A stretch of 64,000 bases of DNA from Helopsaltes ochotensis (GCA_013400155.1 VXBM01000266.1:702980-766979); one strand, 5' to 3'. Shown: positions 12,301 to 22,236, counted from the first letter of the stretch. Made by a program: numbers and translations. Notes: generated by a model not told the origin, from the sequence alone.

Positions 12301-15300
12301 AACTAAAGTTTATGCACACTCCCCATCAGTTCCTTCTTCTCAGCAGTCCACCAGCCAAAGAATCCAATTTCCGAGCTGCTAAAAATCTCTACGGAAGTAC
12401 CTTTGCATTTCAGTGAGTACATATATTCATAATTACCAAAGGTTATTGAAATGCCATGCTATTTTTTGCTTCTGGCATCTGAGGTTTGAACCTGTGAATC
12501 TATGGTTTTAAAGGATTTCTGATGTTGTTTTGCATTTTACATTGTGAATTTTACCACTTTCTTTTTCATTTTTTTCAGTGGTTCACACATTGAAAATTGG
12601 CATTCCATCCTGAGGAACGGCTTAGTTGTTGCTTCCAATACGAGGCTGCAGGTAAATAGACAAAATAGATTTTAGCTAATCTGTGCATGCTTGGTTACAT
12701 ACTAGCTTTGGCAAGCTTTCAGAGGGTTTCATTCTGGTAGCCATATAGCTGAAAAAAGGGATGATTTCAAATACCCTCTTGTTTCCTGGAAAAAGTACTT
12801 TTCTGATGCAATTAAAATGAAGTAATATATCTGCTAAAACGTCTAGAAAATCCTTTGTGGGAATCAATGCTTCAGTTTTATGTTGCAGAGCAGCACCTCC
12901 AGGAGGCTTCACTCGGTACTGCTTAAAAGCAGTCACCGGTGAAAGAGCTGCCTAAACTGTCTCCGTGTCATAGGATCCAGAAACATGCTAGAGTTACGGG
13001 AAATGGGCTTGCAGCACCTTCTCTGCCTCTCTGATTTCTCTGGGAATGGAAGCATGAAGTGTGCTGGCCAGAAGGGATCTAGTGCAAACTTCTCAGACTG
13101 AATCATCAGGAGACCACTATTGCAGAGCAGAGTAGGCACTACAGAGGGACTGGGAAGCTCTAATGCAGAGTATTTAGCATTGTGGTTTTGGCAGTTCTCC
13201 CCAGAGCTGTATCCATGTACCTTGGAAGCGGATGCCAGGATGTATTTGGTCATGTACAGAAACACTCTTTATAAACATACTCCATAGTAATATTAGATTT
13301 AAAAAAAGAAACCACAATTTTATACATAAATGATAAGTAAACTTTTATTTGGGCATCTGTCTTTTGGGGTTTTTTTTGGACATGGTTTCCAGGATATATA
13401 TATCCATATATAGATAGGTATATAGATACACAGATCTAGATCCAGTTTTATACTCTGGGCATGATTTTTTTAAAAGACTTCTTTTGAACACTGTTAATTA
13501 CCCGGCAATAAATTAGTAGGGTGGGCAAATGTGTTATGACCTGTTCCTGTAATTACTATTATTTCCTCCAGATAACCAAATTAATGCTAAGTAATCATTC
13601 TGCTGTTTTTCAGCTCCATGGTGCAATGTTTGGAAGTGGAATCTACCTTAGTCCATTGTCAAGCATATCATTTGGTTACTCAGGTGATATTTATAAATCA
13701 CTCTAAAGTTGGAGAGATACAGGGGTGTATCTTATTCTAATGCTTTTCTTACAGCTTCACTGTTTAAAAAATTGTATTCAATTTAAAATTTTTGACTGCG
13801 ATTTAATTTATTCAAAAAAGAGATTTTTTTTAATATAAATAATAAGAAATTAGAAAATTCCCTTGTTAAATACTGTCCTTATTTTCAAGGTCTTAAATTC
13901 TTAAACTGTGCTTGAAGTAAGTATTAGCTAATACTGAATGCTATGTGTAGTGGAGCAGGTCTTGATGATTCAGCTGAAATCCAACATTGTAATTTTTGTC
14001 AATACCTGCCTAAGTCCATCTATCTTCACCCATGAATTCATGGTCTTTTATGACTTGATCTGGCAAAACAAGTATTGATCAATAGACATGTTCAACCCTG
14101 TACATTTAAGAGTATTCCCATGTATCACCATGTCAGGATTACATAGAAAGTACAGTTTGGCGTGTTTATTTTAGCCTGAGGAGAAGGAATTTAATTTGTC
14201 CCACTAGTGAATCCTAAAGTGAGTTGTGCAGAGTTTGCCACATAAGAATTCAATAATAAACAAAAGCACATTAAAAACAAGAGACGCGGATTTGTACATT
14301 GAGAATTCAAAGGGATTTTAAAATATGGTGACTTTCTTCTTTAGGTATGTGATATTTACCATTTCCTCACATATGAAAGTGCAGGTATATAGTTCAATGT
14401 GTGTTTATGTGCATGTAGATGATTCTGAGTTTTAGTTGTGCTTTCTGATACTCGATTTCTAGGTCATGTTTTAGGAGCTTAACTTTTGAGCTACTATTTG
14501 AGGAACTTTGACATCAGTTATCTCTAGGTGCACTTTTAGTTTTTCAGAGATTACATGAGTATGAAGTCTTCATAGGTCTCACTAAATGTGCTGGTTGAAA
14601 TATCATTATCTAACAAAATGTCTTTCTTTTTGGACAATACTGCTTTGTCAACTTCAATGTGTTACTGCTTCTCTCTCTGCCTGTCTTGGCCCCTTCCATC
14701 GTGTCTCCTCCAGAAAGGAGACTTGTGTTCCACGGAAATTGGTAATCCTTGATGCCAATAAAAACCATGAAAGAGCCTTAGACACTCTGTTCCTTCAAGG
14801 AGTTAGACTTCCCCATAATTCAGTCAAATTGCAAAGTGCAAATCATGGAAGTGTTCAAGGTCAGGTTAGATGGGGCTCAGAGCCACCAGGTCTAATGGAA
14901 GGTATCCTGTCATCTAGCCAAGGCAGTAGGGTTGGAACAAGATGATCTTTAAGGTCCCTTCCGATCCAAACCATTCCATGATTCTGTGAAATTCAGGATG
15001 CTAGAAACTCAAGGAAGCCCATAGTGTCATGCAAAACAGGAATTTTATATAAAATAACATGAGATATGAATGAGATCTAAGGCACAAAGGTTTCAGTTTC
15101 TGAGGCGGAATTGGATCAAATGTGACTGACAATTTAATATTCTATGTGTAGATAAAGGGATAAAACCAAGGTAGATTTCAAAACTTGAATTACCTACTCA
15201 TTAATTAGACTTTTAATAAAATTCCATAAAGTGCTGAAGATGAATATCTAAAGTTCTTTGTCCTGTGATTTTTGCCTTCCCATCCATAGTAAATCAGACT

Positions 15301-18300
15301 TTTATTTCAGCCTGAATAGGGTCAAGCACGCTGAGGACATGCTGATCTACAACCCCGTTAGCCATCATATAAAAATATTCCTGATCTAAATTCAGTGGTA
15401 TTTAAGCTCAGGTTTATCTGCTTTTGCACCTACTTAATGCTAACTTGACTTCACTAAAGTCTCTGTAATAGATGCAGAGGTACCTGTAATTTACAAGATT
15501 TATGTTGTGATATTCTGTGATGGAGTTAACTATCTTTTTGAGTGCCATGCAAAAGACTATGATTCCCACTGTGCTACCTCTTCCATTCTCATACTTAATT
15601 CTGCTTTTTATGGTATTTATAAGCCAGGGTGTCTTACATGATTTTCTATTCCTAGGGATGAACAAGAAGCAGCAGAAGGTGTCAGCTAAAGATGAACCAG
15701 CTTCAGGCAGTAAGGGCAGTAATACATCACAGGTATGGTACATCAACGGTCTCTGGAATATTTGTGGGATTTATTATTAGGAACTCAGTAGCTGAAAGAG
15801 AGGCAATATTTTCTTTGTGCAAGTTACCAGTGTTAATTGCATTGAATGAAATCAACAGCTTCAGAAACTGCAAATATCAAATATAGCCAAACTGCTCTAG
15901 TAAAAATTTACAGAGCTTATTGTAGCTCCTGTGTCATTCTTTTCCAAGCAGAAGAAATTAGGAAGAGAATGAAGATGAGATACAGGTTGCATTATGACCC
16001 CTAGCAACCTCTTGCCTTCTGAGTTTTAGACTTCCAGAGCAATGATACAAAAGAAATTGAGAATGGTTATTGCTGGGAAATGAGCATCATTTAATTTATA
16101 GCAAGTAATTTTTTCCTTTTCACAAATTTTACATGTTGAACCATTGCAATCTGCTGTATCTAAGGCAAACTCACAGCAACTGTACATAGGGCTAAATTTC
16201 AGAAAGAAATCTTATATCTGTCTCTATGATTTGTGTGTAGAAATTAGAGAATAATCCAGCTTTGAAGATAATTGGCATGTCCCAGTAGAAGCTCTCAGAA
16301 GTAGGAAGGCAAATAAAATATCAGGGTAGTGACCAAAGAATTAGTGACTTAAGTCACCTTTTTTCCTTTTTTTCTATATCAATTTGTTTATCAGTTACAC
16401 TGATATTTCTGATAATATTTTTAATTTTGTGAGAAATAGGGACTTTTGGATATTATTTTTCGGGATAAAGGAGTTCAAATCCTCCTACAATAATGCAAAT
16501 AAGTAATGGGGGATTTTTTTATAAATTTTATTACATTTAGATATAAAACAGAGACATTATAGAAAGAATGCCTCTACCTTTGTTCATTAATAAACCACTG
16601 AAAATAGCAGCTGTCTCCTTTGTTGCTTTTTGACTCTGTTTGTTTTACTGCACTAATTCTATTTTCTCATTTTTTTTACTCAGTCACAGAAGAAAGGACA
16701 GCAGTCACAATTTTTGCAAAGCCGTAACTTAAAATGCATAGCCTTATGTGAAGGTAAGCTGCAAGCCCTTGTGAAGCTCTTCTAGTCATGGCCACGAGAT
16801 GCACAGGTTACAGGGTGCAAATCAGTGGGAGCTTTAGTTGGTTGTTTAGTAAGAAACTAGTGGTAGGTGTAGGAGTACCTGCTCAACAGCTGACCTTTAT
16901 GCTTCAGTAAGAACATGTCCCCTCTTCGAACAGAACCTGTAACAAATGCTGAATTGTCATGGAAGATCATACACATGTAGTGACTGATCATCTGGTCTGT
17001 GTTTCAAATGTGACCCTCTTCCTAAGCCATCAAGAGAACCAAAGTCATGTTCTTTATTTGAAGCACTGACTTCTTGCAAGCTCTTGACAAATGCTTTAAA
17101 CACACAAAAGTCAGAAAAAAACAGCTTTCATACAGAATTTCCAAATAATTTTTCACTGTTCAAACAAGCATATGGCCATCAGGCAACTAGTATGTTCTCT
17201 TTGTTCGCTTCAGAAATTTTGGAAAGTTAAAATCTAATGATTGAGTACAGTCATTCTTGAAAGAACTGGCTATTGTTTTAACAACTAGTGAGACCTCATC
17301 AGGTTTTTTAGAACAAATTGTGACATTTGAATAAGAAGTGCACCTGTAGTTAGGCACTAGTCATAGAAATTATATTAACCCAATTTGCCCGTCATTTGGA
17401 GTGTTTCTTTGTTTTAAAAAGTGAAAATTAAGACAGAAGGTGGAAAATGTGTTATTTCAAAGTAGAAGCTTTCAGCTGTACATGCGTACGGATCTGTCAG
17501 TCAACATGAAAAATGCAATTTGAACTGTACAGAAGAATACAGAACTTTAGTTCTAAAACTTCCATAAGGAGCAAAATTAATTACTTGGCCTTTAATGCCT
17601 GAATTTTTAAATGTAAATTACATCTTTCACAAGGACGTTTTCATCTGTTGTTCTTTCCTTGCATTTATTAATGGATTACCAATTTTGTAAGAGTGAATTT
17701 TAAATATTCGGTAAAACACACTGTGCAGCTTTCATATTGACTTCATTTCTCTGTCTAGAGAAGATGGTTTAGGGCAGATGATTAATAAAGATTTTATGTA
17801 AAATTAATTACAAGAAACATTTGCTGAAAATTGCAATTCATGAAAGCAACAGTATCAAAATTGAATATGCATGCAATTACATTAGGGTTAGGATAAAATA
17901 GAGCAGGCTGTTTCAGTTGTAAGGGGCCTACAACTGTTTACCCAAGTCCAATCCTGACCAATTCAGGGCCAAACATTAAGGCATGTCATTAAGAGCATTG
18001 TTTAAATGTCTCTTAAACACTGACAGGTAGGGCAGAGCAAGCCCTCTGTAGGAAGCCTGTTCCAGGGTTTGACCAGCTATTATGGTTCAACCCCAGCCGG
18101 CAGCCAAACCCCACACAGCCACTCACTCACTTTCCCTCAGCAGGGCTGGGGAGAGAATCCAAAAGGTAGAAAGTTCATGCGTCGAGATAAAGACAGCTTA
18201 ATAGCGAAAGCAAGAGCCCTGCATGTGAGCAAAGCAAACAAGAAATTAATTCACTGCTTTCAATGGGCAGGCAACTGTTCAGCCATCTCCAAGAGAGCCC

Positions 18301-20970
18301 GGCCCCATCACATGTAGAGGTTATTTGGGAAGTCCAATACCCTCACTCCAAATGTACCTCCCTTTTCTCCTTCTTTCCCCCACTTTATATACTGCCCGTG
18401 ATATCACATGATCTGGAATATTCCTTTGGTCACTTGGGGTCACCTGTCCTGCCTGTGTCTCCTCCCAACCTCCCGTGAATCCCCAGCTTTCTTGGAGCGT
18501 GGCAGTATAAGAACCAGAGAAGGCCTTGGTTGGCTCTGTATGAGTACTGCTCAGCAATAACAAGAACATCTCTGTACTATCAACCTTTGTGTTCAGCACA
18601 ATCCAAAAACTGCCTCATGCCAGCCACTGAGAAGAAAATTAACTCTACTTCAGTCTAACCAGCATACCAGCCTCTCAGTAAAGAAATGCCTCGAAGTGTC
18701 CAGTCTACACCTCCTGCAGCCCAGCTTTGAGTCATTCCCACACATCCTGTCCCTGCATCCCCGGGAGAGGTGCTCAGCTCCTCCCTGCGCCCTTCCCCTC
18801 CTCAGGAAGCTGCGGAGTGGTGAGATCACCCCTCAGCCTCCTTTTCTCCCAACTAGACACACCAAATTCCTCCGTTAGTCTCCAGGACACGTTCTCCAGC
18901 CTCCCACCAGCTCTGTTTCCCTGCTCAGGATGCACTGAAGGACGTTCCCATCCTTCTCCCCCTGCAGGGCCCAGCAGGCCCCGCGCTGAGGCTGCCCCAG
19001 GCTGGGCCCAGTGGGACCGTCCCTGTCCGGGCGGCTGTGCCGTGCTCGGTGCTCGGGGATGGGCTGTGTGCTCGGGGCTGCCGGGCACTGCTGACCCACA
19101 CTGAGCCAGCTCCAGCCAGCCCAGCTCCCTCTGCAGCTGTCCAGCCATCCTCTCCCACTTTATCCCTGCGCCCGTGTTACTCCATCCCAGGTGCAGAATT
19201 CAGCATTTGGACTTGTCAAATTTCACCCCATTTAAGATTGCTCAGTGCTCCAATCTACCTAGATCCCTCTGCAAAGGCCTCTTGTCCCTCAAAAGAACCC
19301 ACAGCACCTCCCAGTCTGGATCAGCAGCAAATTGCTACTGGTGCATTCACCTGCTGCATCCAGATGGTGGATAGATCCACAGAAGAGAGCTGGCCCTGGA
19401 ATGGAGCCCTGAGGAACACCCCTGGTGTGACCAGTCACATTCACTACAGCCCTTTGGGTTCAGTCCCTCAAGCAGTTCTTCACCAACCCCACCATGACCC
19501 TGCTCATCCCACAGCTCGACAACTTGCCCAGAAGGATGCTCTTCAAATGCATTTAGATATCTTCAAATGCAGATTGATGGTACAACTTCTAGTTAGCAAT
19601 AAAAAGCTTTCTTTCCTGTATTGCTCTCATTCTGCTGGTAAGCTACCTATCATCAAATACACAGGACAAGTTTTGGCAAGCTTTTTGAATGTATTGAGTC
19701 ATAATTGTTACTTGTTTTAAATATTTGGTAGTATTGCACATCCCAAATTCACCATATAGCAGTTTCAGGCTTAAGCATCTTGGGTTTGGGTCAGCCATCA
19801 CCAAACACAAATATCTGTTCTGAATGCTGATTAGATGTCTCAGACCCTCCTTAATAGCCCTATGGCTTTTTAAATTCAGTTTTTAATAAGTGCATTTTTT
19901 AAGCTTTCATTCCATGTAACATCTTGCTCCCATACATCAAGCATCTTTGTTTTCAGAAAAGTACGTTTTGGAAACAAGAATCAAGTTTACCTCCCTTTTT
20001 GTACTAGCAGCCAACTAGTACTGCACTCCAGCACAGACATGTAGAGTGAAGCTGCACATTCCCCAAAAACTATTTAAAATGTATAAAACCTCAAATCTTT
20101 TAGAGCAGTGTTTTCCAAGAATGTTTTCATCACTATGAAATTTATTCTTTCTCTGATAGTGATAACCTCACCTGATCTGCACAAACATGGGGAGATATGG
20201 GTAGTTCCCAACACGGATCACGTGTGTACAAGGTTTTTCTTTGTGTGAGTACAAAGCTTCTCTTAACATTCAACTGCATGCTACATTTTTTTCTTATGTT
20301 CCCTCCAGTAGTTATAATTAAGTAGATAAAAGACATTTCTTCCTAATTCTGTTTAGTATTCCTTCATTTTTCATCTTTCACTGTACTTAATTGTGCTAGA
20401 AATGTATGGATAAGCTAGTGTCAAAGGCTTAGTAGATGTCTTGTTTTAGTGCAAATGAGCAGAGAATTTTATGATTTTTCCTGTTCAGTGGGATTACTTC
20501 ATGTTATAGTAAGTCTGTCCATGTATTGTGAAACATAATTTCTATTTGGCTGAGTCTGTTTAAGCTGAGGAACTCATTGGAGACTTCCTGTCTGTGCTGT
20601 GAGCATTTCCCCCTTTCACCTAACACTTGTCCCCTTTCGGTCCTAGGGCTGAATAAGCCTCAGGGTTTCAGTGAGGATGGCAACCTTACCACCTCCCACT
20701 CCAGAGTTTAGGATCTGTGCATAAAGATAAAGCACAGCAGAGCACTTCCGTAGAAACATGTTAACTTATGGAATAAGCACTTAGAGAGTGAGAGTTTTTG
20801 ATGTTTTTACATAGATTAATAAAACAGTACTATGTTATTATTTACTGTAACTTTTTTTTTTTTTTAGTTATGAAGATGGTCAAGTGGGTGATACAAGTAT
20901 AAATACACAGGAACCAAACATTCATAAAGAGATTCTTCGAGTCATTGGCAATCAAACTGCTACTGGTTAA
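246..20970 (+). CDS. PARP8: PARP8, C-terminal twelve coding exons (ART catalytic domain)
   Basis: PARP8 is a mono-ADP-ribosyltransferase of the PARP family that transfers ADP-ribose from NAD+ to proteins. The twelve exons join in frame into 330 residues plus TAA; the human protein is about 850 residues, so the N-terminal part lies upstream of the window. Residues are numbered within this 330-residue part. The ART signature HGSHIENWHSIL starts at His172, the nicotinamide-site Tyr is in GSGIYLSPLS (Tyr207), and the last strand reads TRFFFVYEDGQVG (292-304). I see no glutamate at the place of the polymerase Glu, as expected for a mono-transferase. A Lys/Gln/Ser-rich loop (about 220-258) interrupts the domain. 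PARP6 is the close paralogue; the C-terminus ending VIGNQTATG and the FEPYPSVVDPNDPQ segment fit PARP8 better from memory. All introns are GT-AG. Confidence 0.88.
1417..3147 (-). mobile_element. CR1 LINE, 3' part (minus strand)
   Basis: The left end carries two and a half copies of the AATCATAG octamer, the reverse complement of the CR1 3' tail, so the element runs on the minus strand. At 2765-3097 the minus strand still reads as reverse transcriptase (SVPGKIIEQLLQEAVLRDM, then SQHSFTKGKFCL, close to the CR1 consensus). The body is stop-ridden elsewhere, so the copy is dead. It carries a tandem duplication and is cut at 3147 by an LTR-type insertion; its continuation is at 4668-5310. Confidence 0.88.
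1809..2380 (-). repeat. 285-bp imperfect tandem duplication inside the CR1
   Basis: The segment 1809-2093 recurs at 2095-2380, starting GGCATTTCAGCCTTCTGATC in both. A handful of mismatches are visible (for example CTCAGTGC versus CTCGGTGC and GTGAGTACC versus GGGAGTGCC). The two copies are separated by a single N at 2094, so the arrangement may be real or an assembly join. Confidence 0.85.
3148..4667 (+). mobile_element. LTR-type element inserted in CR1 (TSD GTCGC)
   Basis: The 1520-bp block starts TGTTACGGGTTGACACAG and ends CACCACA, thus TG...CA, and is flanked by the direct repeat GTCGC at 3143-3147 and 4668-4672. Removing it restores continuous CR1 sequence (GGGTCGCATAGACC). A TATAAAA at 3309-3315 followed by a CpG-rich stretch (about 3340-3780) suggests plus-strand promoter orientation. 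No viral protein frame is evident, so it looks like a long solo LTR or a deleted element. The 5-bp duplication would fit an ERVL-type family, but the family name is not certain. Confidence 0.7.
3645..3710 (+). repeat. GGAAGGAGG purine tract
   Basis: About 66 bases of imperfect GGAAGGA/GGGAAGGA repeats, all purine on the plus strand, lying inside the GC-rich part of the LTR-type element. Confidence 0.9.
4668..5310 (-). mobile_element. CR1 LINE, 5'-ward continuation (minus strand)
   Basis: Directly continues the CR1 interrupted at 3147. The minus-strand translation around 4944-5180 resembles the region ahead of the CR1 reverse-transcriptase core, and the nucleotide text matches my memory of avian CR1 there. 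The right limit is approximate. It is degenerate, with no intact frame. Confidence 0.7.
5311..7980. other. PARP8 intron, no recognised element
   Basis: AT-rich intronic sequence with only short chance open frames; I recognise no repeat family or regulatory motif with confidence here. Confidence 0.5.
8013..8138 (+). CDS. PARP8: PARP8 exon b (42 codons, phase 0/0)
   Basis: Residues 32-73, starting VVDLLVSMCRSALESPRK and containing FEPYPSVVDPNDPQ. The acceptor is TTCTCAG and the donor AGG|GTAAGT, a perfect consensus. The next intron (8139-9795) contains no recognised element; only a minus-strand open frame at 8964-9308 stands out, and it is probably chance. Confidence 0.88.
8336..8719 (+). mobile_element. 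Solo LTR-like element in PARP8 intron
   Basis: The 384-bp block begins TGTCCTGGTTCTG and ends CCATGACA, with the text GACAGGGTTAATTTC and GACCCAGAGGTTATTC that I recognise from avian LTRs. The flanking 5-mers AGACT (8331-8335) and AAACT (8720-8724) differ at one base, consistent with an aged target duplication. Orientation is taken from the recalled consensus. Confidence 0.55.
9796..9861 (+). CDS. PARP8: PARP8 exon c (22 codons, phase 0/0)
   Basis: Residues 74-95, KKNYDRVMKALDSITSIREM plus TQ. The acceptor is followed directly by AAGAAG, giving a tandem NAG run (CAG-AAG-AAG) that could allow use of shifted 3' splice sites losing one or two lysines. The donor is CAG|GTAAAT. The following intron (9862-11169) is AT-rich and shows no recognisable element. 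Confidence 0.87.
11170..11237 (+). CDS. PARP8: PARP8 exon d (68 bp, phase 0/2)
   Basis: Residues 96-117, APYLEIKKQMDKQDPLAHPL plus LQ, and two bases of a Trp codon. The acceptor is CTTTTTTAG and the donor ATG|GTATAA. The Trp codon is completed by the first G of the next exon. The intron is short (11238-11546). Confidence 0.87.
11547..11595 (+). CDS. PARP8: PARP8 exon e (49 bp, phase 2/0)
   Basis: A small exon completing Trp118 and encoding VISSNRSHIVKLPVNR (to residue 134). The acceptor is TTTTAG and the donor AGG|GTAAGT. The SNRSHIVKLP segment is the start of the ART fold in the PARP6/PARP8 group. The following intron runs 11596-12299 and shows no recognisable element. Confidence 0.87.
12300..12412 (+). 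CDS. PARP8: PARP8 exon f (113 bp, phase 0/2)
   Basis: Residues 135-171, including QLKFMHTPHQFLLLSS and NLYGSTFAF, then CA, the first two bases of the catalytic histidine codon. The acceptor is ATTTTACAG and the donor CA|GTGAGT. The downstream intron is only 166 bp (12413-12578). Confidence 0.9.
12579..12651 (+). CDS. PARP8: PARP8 exon g (ART signature, 73 bp, phase 2/0)
   Basis: Completes His172 (CA|T) and reads GSHIENWHSILRNGLVVASN then TRLQ, the hallmark NAD-binding signature of PARP ART domains. The acceptor is TTTTTTCAG and the donor CAG|GTAAAT. The following intron (12652-13613) carries two adjoining minus-strand open frames of unknown meaning. Confidence 0.92.
13614..13683 (+). CDS. 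PARP8: PARP8 exon h (catalytic Tyr, 70 bp, phase 0/1)
   Basis: Residues 197-219, starting LHGAMFGSGIYLSPLSSISF and ending GYS, plus the first base of a glycine codon. Tyr207 in GSGIYLS corresponds to the second residue of the PARP H-Y-E triad. The acceptor is GTTTTTCAG and the donor CAG|GTGATA. The intron (13684-15655) holds a short plus-strand CR1 tail. Confidence 0.92.
14841..14990 (+). mobile_element. CR1 3'-end fragment (plus strand)
   Basis: Reads TGGAAGTGTTCAAGG, GATGATCTTTAAGGTCCC and CCATTCCATGATTCTGTGA, the diagnostic CR1 3' terminus. Only about 150 bp is present, typical of 5'-truncated insertion. Confidence 0.85.
15656..15732 (+). CDS. PARP8: PARP8 exon i (basic/Ser-rich loop, 77 bp, phase 1/0)
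   Basis: Completes Gly220 and encodes MNKKQQKVSAKDEPASGSKG then SNTSQ. With the next exon it forms a low-complexity, probably disordered loop within the ART domain that is typical of PARP6/PARP8. The acceptor is TATTCCTAG and the donor CAG|GTATGG. The following intron is 951 bp (15733-16683) with nothing recognisable. Confidence 0.87.
16684..16753 (+). CDS. PARP8: PARP8 exon j (70 bp, phase 0/1)
   Basis: Residues 246-268, SQKKGQQSQFLQSRNLKCIA then LCE, plus the first base of a Val codon. The N-terminal half continues the Gln/Lys/Ser-rich loop; LKCIALCE is the return to the ART core. The acceptor is TTTACTCAG and the donor AAG|GTAAGC. The next intron (16754-20159) contains a CR1 interrupted by an LTR. 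Confidence 0.88.
17900..18077 (-). mobile_element. CR1 fragment, left part, interrupted by LTR
   Basis: CR1 3' region in reverse orientation, including CTGACCAATTCAGGGCC and CCTGTTCCAGGGTTTGACC. It stops at the LTR insertion; the next CR1 bases resume at 18667. Confidence 0.8.
18078..18666 (+). mobile_element. Solo LTR (copy 1) nested in CR1, TSD CCAGC
   Basis: The 589-bp solo LTR begins TATTATGGTTCAACCCC and ends CCAGCATA, and is closely related to the LTR at 56784-57361. It is flanked by CCAGC at 18073-18077 and 18667-18671. Deleting it with one duplication restores GGTTTGACCAGCCTCTCAG of CR1. A 5-bp duplication fits an ERVL-like family. Shared words with copy 2 include CACTCCAAATGT and TGGGGTCACCTGTCCTG. 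No internal viral genes are present. Confidence 0.82.
18667..19550 (-). mobile_element. CR1 fragment, right part
   Basis: Continues the CR1 after the nested LTR: CTCTCAGTAAAGAAATGCCT, TCCTTTTCTCCCAACTAGAC, then TGCAGAATTCAGCATTTGGAC and CTGGAATGGAGCCCTGAGGA. The middle (about 18950-19100) is GC-rich and more diverged. The right end is approximate. Confidence 0.78.
20160..20244 (+). CDS. PARP8: PARP8 exon k (85 bp, phase 1/2)
   Basis: Residues 269-296, reading VITSPDLHKHGEIWVVPNTD then HVCTRFFF, plus two bases of Val297. The acceptor is TCTGATAG and the donor GT|GTGAGT. TRFFFVYED is the strand where polymerising PARPs carry their catalytic Glu; here the aligned positions are aromatic or aliphatic. 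The 623-bp intron (20245-20867) ends in a long T-tract before the last acceptor. Confidence 0.9.
20868..20970 (+). CDS. PARP8: PARP8 terminal coding exon (103 bp, TAA stop)
   Basis: Completes Val297 and encodes YEDGQVGDTSINTQEPNIHK then EILRVIGNQTATG and TAA. The acceptor follows a run of about fourteen T. The C-terminal sequence is the main basis for calling PARP8 rather than PARP6, whose recalled C-terminus differs after VIG. Confidence 0.92.
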
Positions 20971-22236
20971 AAGGACCACTCTTATTTAATTGATGTGAAG
21001 CCTTCCTCAGTCTCAAAGCTGGATTTTGAACTGAAGAAGATGCAAAAAACTAATTTATTATTACTACACTAAGCAAATTAACCATTTGAATACTTACTGT
21101 TTTCTTACTTAGTATTTCGTATCTCATCAAAATACCTGAGATGGTATCAATTAGCAACTGTAGGGGTGCAAAGTCTATTATTATACTAAAACAACTAATA
21201 ATTAAATAGGCATTTGAGTTGCTCACAATAAACAGACATTAAAAAGGACTTTTGTGCTGATATTTTTATACTAAACTTCAATTGGAAGTTTTAGTACTGT
21301 ATACTGGTATTTTAAATTTAGAATGACTGAATTACAAGTAAGAGAGAAGATTTTATAGCGGAGCACCTGTATTATGCAGGATACTTTGCAATAAGTAAAA
21401 TATTCTCATATTAAAACACAATAAAAGGTTGTCTGGAACATGTAAAATTGAACTGATTGGTTACCTGCAGCTATCTTTGATTCTTTTTATTTTACAAAAA
21501 TGCAGTTAGCATTTAGACTCAAAGGTGAAAAAAACAATGCATTTTTTATTTACTGGGTGAAACAAAACAAAATGAATGTGATGGTATATGTTCAGCTTTC
21601 TTTATCTTCTCTTGAACACTGTCTTATCCATTAAGCAGCTCAGTTGCATTTTTTAATTATACAAGCCTAGGAAAACCTGGAAAACTTAAAGCTGTTAATT
21701 TCCTTTTTAGAATTTTTGTTTTTATATACTAGATTTTACAATTTCATTAGATCAACAAAGTTTTTTAATGTTTGCATCTTAACTTCAGTGAAACTGCTCT
21801 GTGATGAAATTTATCTACATATTTTAAAGTATGTGCTGAGTTAAGGCTTTTACACGGTTGACTTGATTGTTGGTGCATCAGAAAATATATACAAATGCAA
21901 AATTCTACTTATTTTGTCTTGGTAAAATGGTTTTGTTAATTAATTTCTAAGCGATAAGAAATCCATTTAAATATCTCTGTCTTTTAAATTAACAACTGTT
22001 TTTTCCAAGTGAGTGGGATGGCAACACAGATAGAGAAGGTTCCAGTCTCCAAGACAAAAAGCATACCCTGTGCCCTGATGAATGCCCATGGCAGGCCTCA
22101 TGGTGGCTATCCTGAAGCAGCAATCACACCCTTGAATATGGAGAGCAGTTCGACTTACCCATCTGTGCAACTACTACAAGCCACCTCAGAGAGCAAAAAT
22201 AGACTGAAACTTCTCTTATGTTACTTTCATAATAAA
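20971..22236 (+). other. PARP8: PARP8 3' untranslated region (approximate extent)
   Basis: AT-rich sequence after the stop with no open frame of note. AATAAA hexamers occur at 21227-21232, 21420-21425 and 22231-22236. The second is followed by a G/T-rich stretch and is the best proximal cleavage candidate. The real 3' end cannot be fixed without transcript data. Confidence 0.55.
21420..21425 (+). promoter_or_regulatory. Candidate PARP8 poly(A) signal
   Basis: AATAAA 450 bases after the stop codon, followed within 25 bases by GGTTGTCTGG and TGATTGGTT, a plausible GU-rich downstream element. An upstream AATAAA at 21227 lacks such a clear downstream element. Confidence 0.5.

Noticed and set aside
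19037..19720. 227-codon plus-strand open frame, the second longest in the window
   Set aside because: It reads antisense through CR1 sequence; no domain is recognisable.
246..20970. PARP6 instead of PARP8
   Set aside because: The ART core is shared, but the recalled PARP6 C-terminus differs after VIG and the EPNIHKEIL/NQTATG ending fits PARP8. The long downstream desert also fits PARP8 gene order.
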